Shown piece by piece: positions 28,117-36,342 of a stretch of 61,299 nt of DNA. Positions within the stretch are counted from its first letter, which is position 1. Every line of letters starts with the position of its first letter. A program made the translations under genes and the position numbers. The notes below the pieces were generated by a model. It was given only the letters and a program-made list of their open reading frames with translations, was not told the DNA's origin and ran no database searches. Where the stretch lies: NCBI GenBank assembly GCA_046344715.1, contig JBKDKX010000021.1, forward strand, positions 1-61,299, read 5' to 3'. The stretch comes from CAZAQK01 sp046344715. GTDB taxonomy: Bacteria; Pseudomonadota; Alphaproteobacteria; Rickettsiales; SXRF01.

Positions 28117-28791
28117 TTACTGGCCGGTCGTTGACGCGCCCGCAGATTCGGCACCATCTGTAGATTCGGCAGATGAACTCTGGCTACTGCGATAATTCTG
28201 AATCGCTTTTGTTGCGCTGTTTGTATCCGGCCTCTCATTACCACTGCCTTCAACCAAATCATGCGGATCTGCCACCATAAGCCCAAGATTGGTACGGGTC
28301 GCACAGCTGATATTGCCGGTATATCTGGCATTTGAATATGATGTAACAGATGCTGAACGCCAATCAGGGCAGCGTGGCGAAACCACAGCCGCATGTGCAA
28401 TCAATATATTTGCCTCAGAAGGGGACACATCCTCTGCCGCAACATAGGTTATCATCGTCTTTTTTATGCCGGCCTTAGTCAACATTTTGCGTAGCTGTTC
28501 ATTACGGGAAAGATTCCGTAACTGATTTGGATGAACCTGAATTTCAACAGAATCGATTGCAGACACTGATATTTGTGCAAGTTGCGCATGTATGGCCTTG
28601 CGATCTTCAGCGATTGTCTCTGAGGAAGTAAAGTCGACTTTCTGGGTGATAAAGCGGGTTTCCACTTTGTTCTCGATGGGATTTTTTGCGTAATATTCCT
28701 TGGGATTATGCCCCTGCATATCCCAATGCGATACGCAACCTGTCAATGCGGTCGCGCTCATAACCAGAAGCATATAATATCCGCTACGCAT
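28117..28791 (-). CDS. cpaD: Tad pilus assembly lipoprotein CpaD
   Basis: The 224-residue protein has a lipoprotein signal MRSGYYMLLVMSATALTGC with lipobox LTGC, then the CpaD domain. Conserved parts include SPRCPDWRS and NARYTGNISCATRTNLGLMVADPHDLVEG. It is the outer-membrane partner of the secretin. ATG 28791 was chosen because AGGTG lies four bases upstream and the start directly follows the cpaC stop; the longer frame (28824) adds 11 residues before the signal peptide. Confidence 0.93.
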   Translation of the reverse strand: MRSGYYMLLVMSATALTGCVSHWDMQGHNPKEYYAKNPIENKVETRFITQKVDFTSSETIAEDRKAIHAQLAQISVSAIDSVEIQVHPNQLRNLSRNEQLRKMLTKAGIKKTMITYVAAEDVSPSEANILIAHAAVVSPRCPDWRSASVTSYSNARYTGNISCATRTNLGLMVADPHDLVEGSGNERPDTNSATKAIQNYRSSQSSSAESTDGAESAGASTTGQ

Positions 28792-28798
28792 AACGCAC

Positions 28799-30157
28799 CT
28801 ATTCCAAAATAAATCCACCTTCACCGCTCAGCTTTGGCATCGGCTCTTCGGTGGTCATGGGTTCTTGTTCATAGAAACTGCCTAAAAGCAACTGTTCGAA
28901 GTCAGATGGTGCTTTAAAGCCATCCAACGGGGTCTGAAGCGCATGATTCGACACCGGACGCACAATGTACGGCGTCACTAATATTACCAGCTCTGTCTGA
29001 TTGTTCTGGAAACCGGAAGAACGGAACAGCGCGCCAAGCACCGGCACATCGCCAAGGCCTGGATATTTATCCACCGTGTTGCTATGATCATTACGCAGCA
29101 ATCCTGCCAGCGCGAATGTCTGGCCGCTGCCGAGCTCAACTGTGGCCTGTGCACGGCGAGTAAGAATAATAGGGTTGTTGATACCGCTATTGGTCACCGG
29201 ATTGTCAAAGCTGATGGTACTCACCTCAGGTGCTACATTGATACTGATTTTGTCTTTAGAAAGCACGGTAGGCGTAAAGTTCAGGCTAACACCAAATGGA
29301 CGATACGACACACTCACCTCACCATCACCCGTACTTACAGTGATCGGGAATTCGCCGCCAGCAAGGAAACTGGCTGGCTTTCCGGACGACGTGGTAAGAT
29401 TTGGCTCAGCAAGAACGTTTGCTAGACCTTCTTCTTCCAACGCTTCAACAAAACCGCTGATATTCGCACGTCCACGATTTGTCCACGACCCAAAGAGTGC
29501 CGTATCTGTGCCTGCACGATTAAGCACACCGCTTGCCAGCGCAATATCCTGCCCCTGAAGCACCTGCAGCGCCATACCACCTGCACCAAACAATGCCTGC
29601 ATGTTAATACCAAAGCGCTTCACATCCGTACGCGCCATTTCCACAATTTTCACCTGCAGCGTTACCTGATCTGAACCGCCAGTATTTACCATATTGACCA
29701 TCTTGTCATCCTGGCCAATAAACGCCTCAGCCATGCTGCGAATATTTTCTGATTCGAGCGCAGAGCTTGCATTGCCTTCCATTACCATGCCGCCATCAAC
29801 GGTATTAAATTCTATGTCCGCATCCGGTGCCACCTGTCTTACCATGCGATTAAGCTTGCTGATATTATGCGTTACTTCAACCGTTGCATCGAGCACCGTT
29901 TCATCTGTATCGTTCACCGCATACAGGCTGGTTTCGCCCACTTTTTTCCCACGCACGAAAAGTAATCTGGGTGATACCACCTGAACATCGGCAGTTTCCG
30001 GATCCGCCACTACAACTGATACAATCGGCGAATCTAACTTAATCATAGAGCCTTTGCTAAGCTCGACCTTTACAAGCTGGCTTGCTTCCGCAGAAAACGC
30101 CCCAAGCAGCCCTGCCAGAATAATCACCACTTTCATAGATGCTTTATGTGCTCTCAT
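28799..30157 (-). CDS. cpaC: Tad pilus secretin CpaC/RcpA
   Basis: The 452-residue protein has a Sec signal (to AEA), then a BON/pilus-assembly N-domain (IVSVVVADPETADVQVVSPR, KKVGETSLYAVN). A secretin C-domain follows, including EEEGLANVLAEPNLTT and SGQTFALAGLLRND. It forms the outer-membrane channel for the Flp pilus. It is four bases from the cpaB stop. ATG 30136 is an alternative start and would also leave a good signal peptide. Confidence 0.95.
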   Translation of the reverse strand: MRAHKASMKVVIILAGLLGAFSAEASQLVKVELSKGSMIKLDSPIVSVVVADPETADVQVVSPRLLFVRGKKVGETSLYAVNDTDETVLDATVEVTHNISKLNRMVRQVAPDADIEFNTVDGGMVMEGNASSALESENIRSMAEAFIGQDDKMVNMVNTGGSDQVTLQVKIVEMARTDVKRFGINMQALFGAGGMALQVLQGQDIALASGVLNRAGTDTALFGSWTNRGRANISGFVEALEEEGLANVLAEPNLTTSSGKPASFLAGGEFPITVSTGDGEVSVSYRPFGVSLNFTPTVLSKDKISINVAPEVSTISFDNPVTNSGINNPIILTRRAQATVELGSGQTFALAGLLRNDHSNTVDKYPGLGDVPVLGALFRSSGFQNNQTELVILVTPYIVRPVSNHALQTPLDGFKAPSDFEQLLLGSFYEQEPMTTEEPMPKLSGEGGFILE

Positions 30158-30160
30158 ACG

Positions 30161-31030
30161 TTACCGCATCTCTATATTTTCTACTACATCGCCACGAATA
30201 ACACGGATGCGTGGAGCCATAGTACCACGTTCTTGTGATTGCGTATCTTCCTGTGAACTTGCCCCCACAACAGCGTCAATCATATCAACGGGCTCAGCCC
30301 CAGTATTTTGTGCATCTTCCTGTTTTTTTATATCCATTGCAGCACTGCGTAAAACAAGGGAAATTTTTCCGAGCTCTGTCGCCACAGCCACTTTTTCCGC
30401 CTGCTCAGGTGATACCTGTACCGTTACGGTCTTGGCCAATATTGCTTTATTCTCCGGATTGTCCAGTTGCTGATCTACTGCAAGCACACGTACATCTTCG
30501 ATGAATGTTTCACTGACTATCTGCTCATCATTTCCACCGCTTGAATTACTATTGCGCACCTTACGCGTTACAATCATATCCACACGGTCACCGGGAGAGA
30601 TAAAGCCTGCGTTGCCTGATGTAGGATTGACTGCAACAGAAATAGCCCTGAACCCATTTTCTAATACGGCGGACATAAAGCCGCCCTCTCTTGATGTCAT
30701 AAGCGCATCCTGAGTGACCAAATCACCCGCGCGCAACTGGCGACGCACCACAGCCCCATTAAAAGCACCAAGCTGCACCGTACCTTCACGAATATGCGCA
30801 TCTGTTGTGCTGTTTGGTGGCACTTCCGCCCAATCTACATCCTGCGGCACCTGTACAAATGAACCCGCCGATAAATCACGCTTAGCAAGCAAGGCAAAGT
30901 TTTTGGCTTCTTCTTTCTCAACAATCGCCACTTCCTGCGTACCGACCACAGCATTATAGACGGAGATCGCACCAAAGGCGACCACCACACCTGCAACAGA
31001 CAACACAATCAGTTTGGCTTTCGATTCCAT
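30161..31030 (-). CDS. cpaB: Tad pilus assembly protein CpaB/RcpC
   Basis: The 289-residue protein has an N-terminal membrane anchor (about 7-28), an SAF domain (FALLAKRDLSAGSFVQVPQD, VRRQLRAGDLVTQDAL) and the RcpC core with NAGFISPGDRVDMIVTR and VTVQVSPEQAEKVAVA. It links the secretin to the periplasmic part of the machine. It is the first gene of the cpaB-C-D-E-F-tadB-tadC operon. A perfect CtrA-type box lies about 50 bases upstream. The pilin (flp) and peptidase (cpaA/tadV) genes are not here. Confidence 0.95.
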   Translation of the reverse strand: MESKAKLIVLSVAGVVVAFGAISVYNAVVGTQEVAIVEKEEAKNFALLAKRDLSAGSFVQVPQDVDWAEVPPNSTTDAHIREGTVQLGAFNGAVVRRQLRAGDLVTQDALMTSREGGFMSAVLENGFRAISVAVNPTSGNAGFISPGDRVDMIVTRKVRNSNSSGGNDEQIVSETFIEDVRVLAVDQQLDNPENKAILAKTVTVQVSPEQAEKVAVATELGKISLVLRSAAMDIKKQEDAQNTGAEPVDMIDAVVGASSQEDTQSQERGTMAPRIRVIRGDVVENIEMR

Positions 31031-31063
31031 GACACTATATCTATATATGCAAAATTCACCCCG

Positions 31064-31096
31064 ATGATAGCGTTTTTATACTTAACAAAGCGTTAA
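31064..31096 (-). promoter_or_regulatory. CtrA-type box and -10 element upstream of cpaB
   Basis: TTAA-N7-TTAA (31082-31096, all eight bases) lies inside a larger palindrome ATACTTAAC/GTTAAGTAT (31078-31100). On minus it is followed after 12 bases by TATCAT (31069-31064). In Caulobacter CtrA controls pilus genes, which supports the assignment. The palindrome lies between divergent cpaB and relA and could affect both. Confidence 0.65.
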
Positions 31097-31250
31097 GTAT
31101 TGTGACAAAAAAACCTCAGTAAGTCAGGTAGTTATTGCGATTAATTGTAAATAAAATTTAACTAAGTTTTGCCTAATATCTTTGGAGATTTTTAAGTGTA
31201 AAACCCGTATCGTAAGTTACCAATGAACATGTTACACTGAAACCGAATAT

Positions 31251-31265
31251 TTAATTTAGGATTAA
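31251..31265 (+). promoter_or_regulatory. TTAA-N7-TTAA motif overlapping the relA/spoT leader
   Basis: All eight CtrA consensus bases are present, 11 bases before the relA/spoT start and abutting its AAGGA ribosome site. The position would suit repression. The region is AT-rich, so chance is possible. Confidence 0.3.
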
Positions 31266-31275
31266 CAAGGACGCT

Positions 31276-33429
31276 ATGATCCGCCAATACGAGCTGATCG
31301 AAAAAGTTAAATCATACGATCCAGACGCGGATGAAGACCTCATAAACCGCGCCTATGTGTTTGCCATGAAGGCACACGGGGCACAGAAGCGTGCTTCTGG
31401 TGACCTCTATTTTTCTCATCCGGTCGAAGTCGCCTATAAACTCACACAGTTTAAGCTGGACACGGCCTCGATTGTTACCGCCCTGCTCCACGATACGGTG
31501 GAAGATACTAATGTAACGCTCGAAGAAATCGAGGCTTCATTCGGCAAAGAAATAAGTACCCTCGTAGATGGTGTTACCAAACTTTCCCGTCTTGAAGGAA
31601 AATCAGAAAACCTGAAGCAGGCGGAAAATTTTCGTAAGCTGCTGGTAGCGATGTCACAGGATATACGCGTTTTGCTGGTAAAACTCGCTGACCGCCTGCA
31701 CAATATGGAAACACTCTCCTATATTAAAAACCCTGAAAAACGCCAGCGCATCGCCCGCGAAACGGTTGAAATTTATGCAGCACTGGCTGAGCGCATCGGC
31801 ATGCGCCATCTTAAGGAAGAACTGCAAGATCTTGCATTTGCTGAGCTGTACCCAGAAGCACGCCAGTCAATTGCTGCGCGTCTGAACTTTCTGCGTGAAG
31901 AAGGCCAAGCAGAACTTAATAAGACAGCATCTGTTATCAAACAAAAACTTATTGATGCAGGCCTTGGACATGCGCGTATTGATGGCCGCGAGAAAAAGCC
32001 GTTTTCCATCTGGAAAAAAATGGAGAGCAAGAATGTAAGCTTTGAGCAGCTTGCAGATATTGTCGCATTCCGAATTGTGGTGGATGATATAGCGCAGTGC
32101 TATCACGCGCTGGGTGTTATCCACGCCGAATGGCACACCATTCCGGGCTATTTCAAAGATTACATCTCAACGCCAAAATCGAATGGGTACCAGTCGCTAC
32201 ACACAGCGATTCTTGGCCCAGGTAAACACCGTATTGAAATACAGATACGCACGCGTGAGATGCATGAAATCGCGGAATATGGCCTTGCCGCGCACTGGGC
32301 ATACAAACAACATTCACAAACTACTGACGGCAAGCAGTTCCGCTGGATACGCGAACTATTGGAGATTTTAGAAAAATCAGAAAATCCTGAAGAGTTCATG
32401 GAAGATACCAAACTGGAAATGTATCAGGATCAGGTATTCTGCTTCACCCCCAAAGGAGATATTTTTGCCTTTCCGCGTGGTGCAACCCCTGTGGATTTTG
32501 CCTATGCTGTGCATTCCGGTGTGGGTGATACGTGCGTGGGCGCTAAAATCAATGGACGTATTGTGCCGCTGCGCACGCAGCTCAAGAATGGTGATCAAGT
32601 AGAAATTATCACAAGCAAGACGCAAACTCCCTCCCCTAGTTGGGAGCGTTTTGTTGTAACTGGCAAAGCACGCGCGGAAATCCGCAAATTCATCCGCACG
32701 CAGCAGCGCAATGAATACATCAACCTTGGCCGTGCCATACTTACCAAAACCTTCAAGCAGGAAGAGGAAGAGTTTAATGAAAAACTACTTGAGCCGCATC
32801 TGCCACATTTTGGCAAAAAAGAAGTAGAAGATTTATTGTCTGATGTCGGTGAAGGATTACTTTCCCGCCAGCAGGTGATGGAAGTTTGCATTGGCAAGAA
32901 AAAACCAGTAGACGCGCCAAAAGCATCCATGCTTTCAAGCCTGTCTAACCCGTTCCGCAAGAAAAAAAACGGCGGTGCAGCCCCCATGCCCATCAAGGGC
33001 CTTATGTCAGGCATGGCACTGCATTTCGGCGGCTGCTGCCATCCCATACCGGGTGACCGTATTGTTGGTATCGTTACCACAGGCAAAGGTATCACCATCC
33101 ATACCATGGACTGCGAAACGCTGGAAAACTATTCCGATGCGCCAGAACGCTGGATAGACGTGACGTGGGATAAGGACGCCACCGACACACGCCATGTTGG
33201 CCGCCTGCGCGCGCATGTAAGCCATGAACCATCGGCACTGGCAACCGTCACCAACATCATCGCCAAAGAAAATGGAAATATCAACAACCTGAAAATCACC
33301 AATCGCTCATCCGATTTCTTTGAAATTTTGCTGGATATTGAAGTGTCTGACCTTAAACACTTGAACAACATCATCGCCGGCCTGCGTTCAAAAGAAGTAG
33401 TGCAGAGCGTGGAGCGTTATCAGACGTAA
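31276..33429 (+). CDS. Bifunctional (p)ppGpp synthetase/hydrolase RelA/SpoT
   Basis: The 717-residue Rsh enzyme makes and degrades the stringent-response alarmone. The N-terminal HD hydrolase retains His48, His72-Asp73 and Glu76-Asp77 (YFSHPVEVAY, LLHDTVEDTN). The synthetase has YFKDYISTPKSNGYQSLHT. TGS (FTPKGDIFAFPRGATPVDFAY), a zinc-finger region with GGCCHPIPGD and a C-terminal ACT domain follow. The intact HD motif predicts hydrolase activity. The last 55 bases recur almost identically at 34869-34923, beyond the inserted sulfatase. Confidence 0.97.
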   Translation: MIRQYELIEKVKSYDPDADEDLINRAYVFAMKAHGAQKRASGDLYFSHPVEVAYKLTQFKLDTASIVTALLHDTVEDTNVTLEEIEASFGKEISTLVDGVTKLSRLEGKSENLKQAENFRKLLVAMSQDIRVLLVKLADRLHNMETLSYIKNPEKRQRIARETVEIYAALAERIGMRHLKEELQDLAFAELYPEARQSIAARLNFLREEGQAELNKTASVIKQKLIDAGLGHARIDGREKKPFSIWKKMESKNVSFEQLADIVAFRIVVDDIAQCYHALGVIHAEWHTIPGYFKDYISTPKSNGYQSLHTAILGPGKHRIEIQIRTREMHEIAEYGLAAHWAYKQHSQTTDGKQFRWIRELLEILEKSENPEEFMEDTKLEMYQDQVFCFTPKGDIFAFPRGATPVDFAYAVHSGVGDTCVGAKINGRIVPLRTQLKNGDQVEIITSKTQTPSPSWERFVVTGKARAEIRKFIRTQQRNEYINLGRAILTKTFKQEEEEFNEKLLEPHLPHFGKKEVEDLLSDVGEGLLSRQQVMEVCIGKKKPVDAPKASMLSSLSNPFRKKKNGGAAPMPIKGLMSGMALHFGGCCHPIPGDRIVGIVTTGKGITIHTMDCETLENYSDAPERWIDVTWDKDATDTRHVGRLRAHVSHEPSALATVTNIIAKENGNINNLKITNRSSDFFEILLDIEVSDLKHLNNIIAGLRSKEVVQSVERYQT
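33373..33427 (+). repeat. Direct repeat, copy 1 (relA/spoT 3' end)
   Basis: This 55-base segment, encoding the IAGLRSKEVVQSVERYQT end of the protein, matches 34869-34923 with two mismatches. Confidence 0.9.
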
Positions 33430-33480
33430 AGGTCTCATGGTTTATCTTGCCATTTATAATGCTTATGGCATAGGTTCTAC

Positions 33481-34836
33481 ATGAAGATTAATCGTAGAAA
33501 ATTTGTCCAGTATGGTGCTGGCTGTGTTGCCCTTGCTACTGGCCTCTTATCTTTGCGCTCACTGAATTTACTGCAATCGAAAAAACCTAATCTTATCTTG
33601 TTCATCGTTGATGATATGCGTTACGGTATGACAAGCTATGAAGGCCACCCTGTCATTCAGACTCCAAACTTGGATAAACTGGCCGCCGACGGATATCTGT
33701 TTAGTAATAGCTTCGTTACAACTCCCATCTGTCCAGTAAGCAGGGCTTCCATCCTGACGGGAAACTATGCATTAAATCATCGCGTGTATCAGTTTAATCA
33801 GCCACTTCCCGAGAAATCCCGTACCTTTCTAAAAGCTTTCAAAGATAAAGGTTACAAAATCGGCTATGTGGGTAAATGGGGAGTTGGCAACTGGGATAAG
33901 AACTTGTTTGATTTTGATCGTATTGACGATCGCAGATCACTTAAGGCGGGGCTCTTCTGGGTTGTTCAGAAGGGCGTAAAACGTCATCTCACCGATTTGC
34001 AAACCAGCAACGCTTTGTCATTCCTAAGGAAAGCAACATCGTCCTCCCCGTTTTTGCTGGTGGTTTCTTATAGTGCCGTACATGGACCTTTTACCCCGCC
34101 TAAAAGATTCGCATCACTTTATAAAGATGCAAAGATACCTGTATATGACAAGGGGGATAAAAATTCGCTCAATCAACTGACAAAGCATTCCATCAACCGG
34201 CAGAATTACCTTCGATATAGCGAAGACTGGGGAAACTATCTCAAGAGAATCAAAGATTATTACCGGCTTATTGCAGGTGTAGACGAATCTGTTGGCAGTA
34301 TTATAAAACTGCTTAGAGACAGAAATCTCTACGATAAAACCGGCATGATTTTTACATCTGATAACGGGTTTATGCTGGGAGATCATGGATTATGGGGCAA
34401 AGCAGAAATGTATGATGCTTCACTCAGGGTGCCGTTTATAGTGAAACCCCCCAAAGATGTGGGGGCGGAATCAGCTCATATTGATTCTAAAAAGCTTGTA
34501 CTCAACCTTGACGTGCCTGCCACATTGCTTGGTATGGCAGGTATTACACCCTACAGAATGGATGGCAGAAACGTGCTGACTTCACACAAACCGAGACAAG
34601 GCTTTTATTGCGAATTAATAAAAAATCGTCCATACTTACACAATTGCGAAGCCTATCGTGATAACAACTACAAATACATGCGTTATTATAAAAATGATGT
34701 ATCCTATGAGCAATTATTTGATCTGGTCAATGACCCTGAAGAATTAAACCCACTGGACGTCGAGCAAAACAGAGCAATACTTGAAAAATATCGGCAGATA
34801 ATGAACGATGAAAAAGTTAGAATTACCACCTCATGA
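33481..34836 (+). CDS. Sulfatase-family hydrolase, probable Tat substrate
   Basis: The 451-residue protein begins with a twin-arginine-like signal (NRRKFVQYGAGCVALATG). It then has alkaline-phosphatase-superfamily sulfatase motifs: NLILFIVDDMRY with metal Asp residues, ICPVSRASILTGNY and KIGYVGKWGVGNW. Later come TSDNGFMLGDHGLWGKAEMYD and C-terminal TM-free segments. The cysteine in CPVSR could be the formylglycine precursor, although the usual third position (Pro/Ala) is Val. The substrate is unknown. The gene looks more AT-rich than its neighbours and is bracketed by a relA 3' repeat, so it is probably an insertion. Confidence 0.9.
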   Translation: MKINRRKFVQYGAGCVALATGLLSLRSLNLLQSKKPNLILFIVDDMRYGMTSYEGHPVIQTPNLDKLAADGYLFSNSFVTTPICPVSRASILTGNYALNHRVYQFNQPLPEKSRTFLKAFKDKGYKIGYVGKWGVGNWDKNLFDFDRIDDRRSLKAGLFWVVQKGVKRHLTDLQTSNALSFLRKATSSSPFLLVVSYSAVHGPFTPPKRFASLYKDAKIPVYDKGDKNSLNQLTKHSINRQNYLRYSEDWGNYLKRIKDYYRLIAGVDESVGSIIKLLRDRNLYDKTGMIFTSDNGFMLGDHGLWGKAEMYDASLRVPFIVKPPKDVGAESAHIDSKKLVLNLDVPATLLGMAGITPYRMDGRNVLTSHKPRQGFYCELIKNRPYLHNCEAYRDNNYKYMRYYKNDVSYEQLFDLVNDPEELNPLDVEQNRAILEKYRQIMNDEKVRITTS

Positions 34837-34868
34837 ACCACATCTGCATCAGAATTAATATTGATCAT

Positions 34869-34923
34869 ATCGCCGGTCTGCGTTCAAAAGAAGTAGTGCA
34901 GAGCGTGGAGCGGTATCAGACGT
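34869..34923 (+). repeat. Direct repeat, copy 2 (relA/spoT 3' end remnant)
   Basis: This is a second copy of the last 55 coding bases of relA/spoT, with two mismatches and its own TGA stop. It is joined upstream to sequence reading IRINIDHIA, which resembles the PdxJ N-terminus. Confidence 0.88.
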
Positions 34924-34931
34924 GAGTTCGC

Positions 34932-35126
34932 ATGATTAAAAAAATTTTAAATCTAACAAAATATATTCTGTGCAGTGTGTTGGTAGTTATAGGTGTACTA
35001 TTAATCGCTATGGAATTTTTTATATGGAGTGCCCTTGATTTTTCACCTTATTACGCTGAAATAGACAGGTGCCTGGATGCTGGACATGTATGGGACGATG
35101 CATTGAAACAGTGTAAAAACTCATGA
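34932..35126 (+). CDS. Small single-pass membrane protein
   Basis: The 64-residue protein has one strong membrane helix (about 10-32), followed by a short exported tail with two cysteines in RCLDAGHVWDDALKQCK. That Cys-Asp-Gly-Trp-Asp-Cys pattern is seen in many small proteobacterial membrane proteins of unknown function. Its stop overlaps the pdxJ start as ATGA, so it is translated with pdxJ. No function can be assigned. Confidence 0.65.
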   Translation: MIKKILNLTKYILCSVLVVIGVLLIAMEFFIWSALDFSPYYAEIDRCLDAGHVWDDALKQCKNS

Positions 35127-35938
35127 TTCGCCTAGGCATTAATATCGACCATGTCGCTACACTGCGTAATGCACGCGGGGGGGAGCATCCCTGCCCTGTG
35201 CGGGCGGCGCTGATTGCCATGGAAGCGGGCGCCGATGGCATCACCGCACATTTGCGCGAAGACCGCAGGCATATACGCGACCGTGACATCGAACGACTGA
35301 AAAACGAAGTACCGCTGCCGCTCAATATGGAAATGGCAGCAACCGATGAAATGCTCGCCATCGCGCTGAAGATAAAACCTAATGCCGTGTGCATTGTGCC
35401 GGAACGCAGGCAAGAAGTTACCACCGAAGGCGGCCTGAATGCATACGCCATGATGAAGCAACTCACCGAATTTACGGCAAAGCTGAATGATGCGGGCATT
35501 CGCGTGTCCTTATTCATCGCGCCGGAAAAATTGCAGATTGATGCAGCTAAAACAATCAAGGCAGATATTGTGGAGCTGCATACCGGCCACTATGCGGAAC
35601 TATTCAAAAAACAGCATATTGACATGGAATCCTATAAACAGGAACTCACCAACCTGTATTGCAGCGCGGATTATGCGCACCAAAATGGCATTGAGGTGCA
35701 TGCCGGCCATGGGCTTGATTTTGATAATGTTGCACCGATTGCTGCCCTGCCGTACATGCAGGAACTCAATATCGGCCATTTCCTGATGGGGGAAGCAATG
35801 TTTGCTGGTTTACACGAAACTGTCAAACGCATGAAATATGTCATGCTGAGCGAGCATAGCGAATCGAAGGATATTTCTGAAGATTCTTCGACTTCGCCGC
35901 TAAGTGGCTTCGGTCAGAATGACAGGGGAAGTGTATGA
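35123..35938 (+). CDS. pdxJ: Pyridoxine 5'-phosphate synthase PdxJ
   Basis: The 271-residue enzyme condenses 1-deoxyxylulose-5-phosphate with aminoacetone-3-phosphate in vitamin B6 synthesis. It starts IRLGINIDHVATLRNARGG and contains DGITAHLREDRRHI, MAATDEML, VELHTGHYAE and VHAGHGLDFDNV, all PdxJ signatures. Family members are usually about 240-250 residues. The extra C-terminal 29 or so (SEHSESKDISEDSS to NDRGSV) are encoded by a family B palindromic repeat. Its stop overlaps the acpS start as ATGA. Confidence 0.96.
   Translation: MIRLGINIDHVATLRNARGGEHPCPVRAALIAMEAGADGITAHLREDRRHIRDRDIERLKNEVPLPLNMEMAATDEMLAIALKIKPNAVCIVPERRQEVTTEGGLNAYAMMKQLTEFTAKLNDAGIRVSLFIAPEKLQIDAAKTIKADIVELHTGHYAELFKKQHIDMESYKQELTNLYCSADYAHQNGIEVHAGHGLDFDNVAPIAALPYMQELNIGHFLMGEAMFAGLHETVKRMKYVMLSEHSESKDISEDSSTSPLSGFGQNDRGSV
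35840..35923. repeat. Family B palindromic repeat, in frame at the pdxJ 3' end
   Basis: GTCATGCTGAGCGAGCATAG and TCAGAATGAC bound the element, with internal GAATCGAAG/CTTCGACTTC arms. It is translated as the PdxJ tail. It leaves the pdxJ-acpS overlap intact. Confidence 0.8.
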
Positions 35939-36342
35939 TTCTGGGCATAGGCATAGACCTTACGGATATTCGCCGTATTGAGGAAACCCTCCAGAATTCC
36001 GGTGAAAAATTCGAGCAGCGTGTATTCACTCAAGCAGAGCGTGAGAAAGCGCACAGCCGCGCAGGAGGCGGTACACAAATGATTGCCGCTACCTATGCAA
36101 AACGCTTTGCCGCTAAAGAAGCCTGCATCAAAGCACTAGCCACACGTAACATCACCTGGCTGGATATGGAAATCACCAATAATGAAAACGGCGTGCCAAT
36201 CCTTACCCTGCATAACGATGCCAAAAAACTTCTTGAACGCATGACGCCCGCAGGGCATACAAGCCATATTTTCCTAACCATGACCGATGCCTACCCCTTC
36301 GCACAGGCACAGGTGATTATTACGGCTGAGAAGAATGACTAA
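35935..36342 (+). CDS. acpS: Holo-[acyl-carrier-protein] synthase
   Basis: The 135-residue enzyme transfers phosphopantetheine from CoA to acyl carrier protein. It starts MILGIGIDLTDIRRIEETL with the catalytic Asp and contains YAKRFAAKEACIKAL with the magnesium-binding Glu and conserved Lys. The pdxJ-acpS order is the standard alphaproteobacterial one. It overlaps pdxJ at its start and hemD at its end. Confidence 0.96.
   Translation: MILGIGIDLTDIRRIEETLQNSGEKFEQRVFTQAEREKAHSRAGGGTQMIAATYAKRFAAKEACIKALATRNITWLDMEITNNENGVPILTLHNDAKKLLERMTPAGHTSHIFLTMTDAYPFAQAQVIITAEKND

Noticed and set aside
30054..30473. A 139-codon plus-strand ORF antisense to cpaB and cpaC
   Set aside because: It spans two well-supported genes and shows no family motif.
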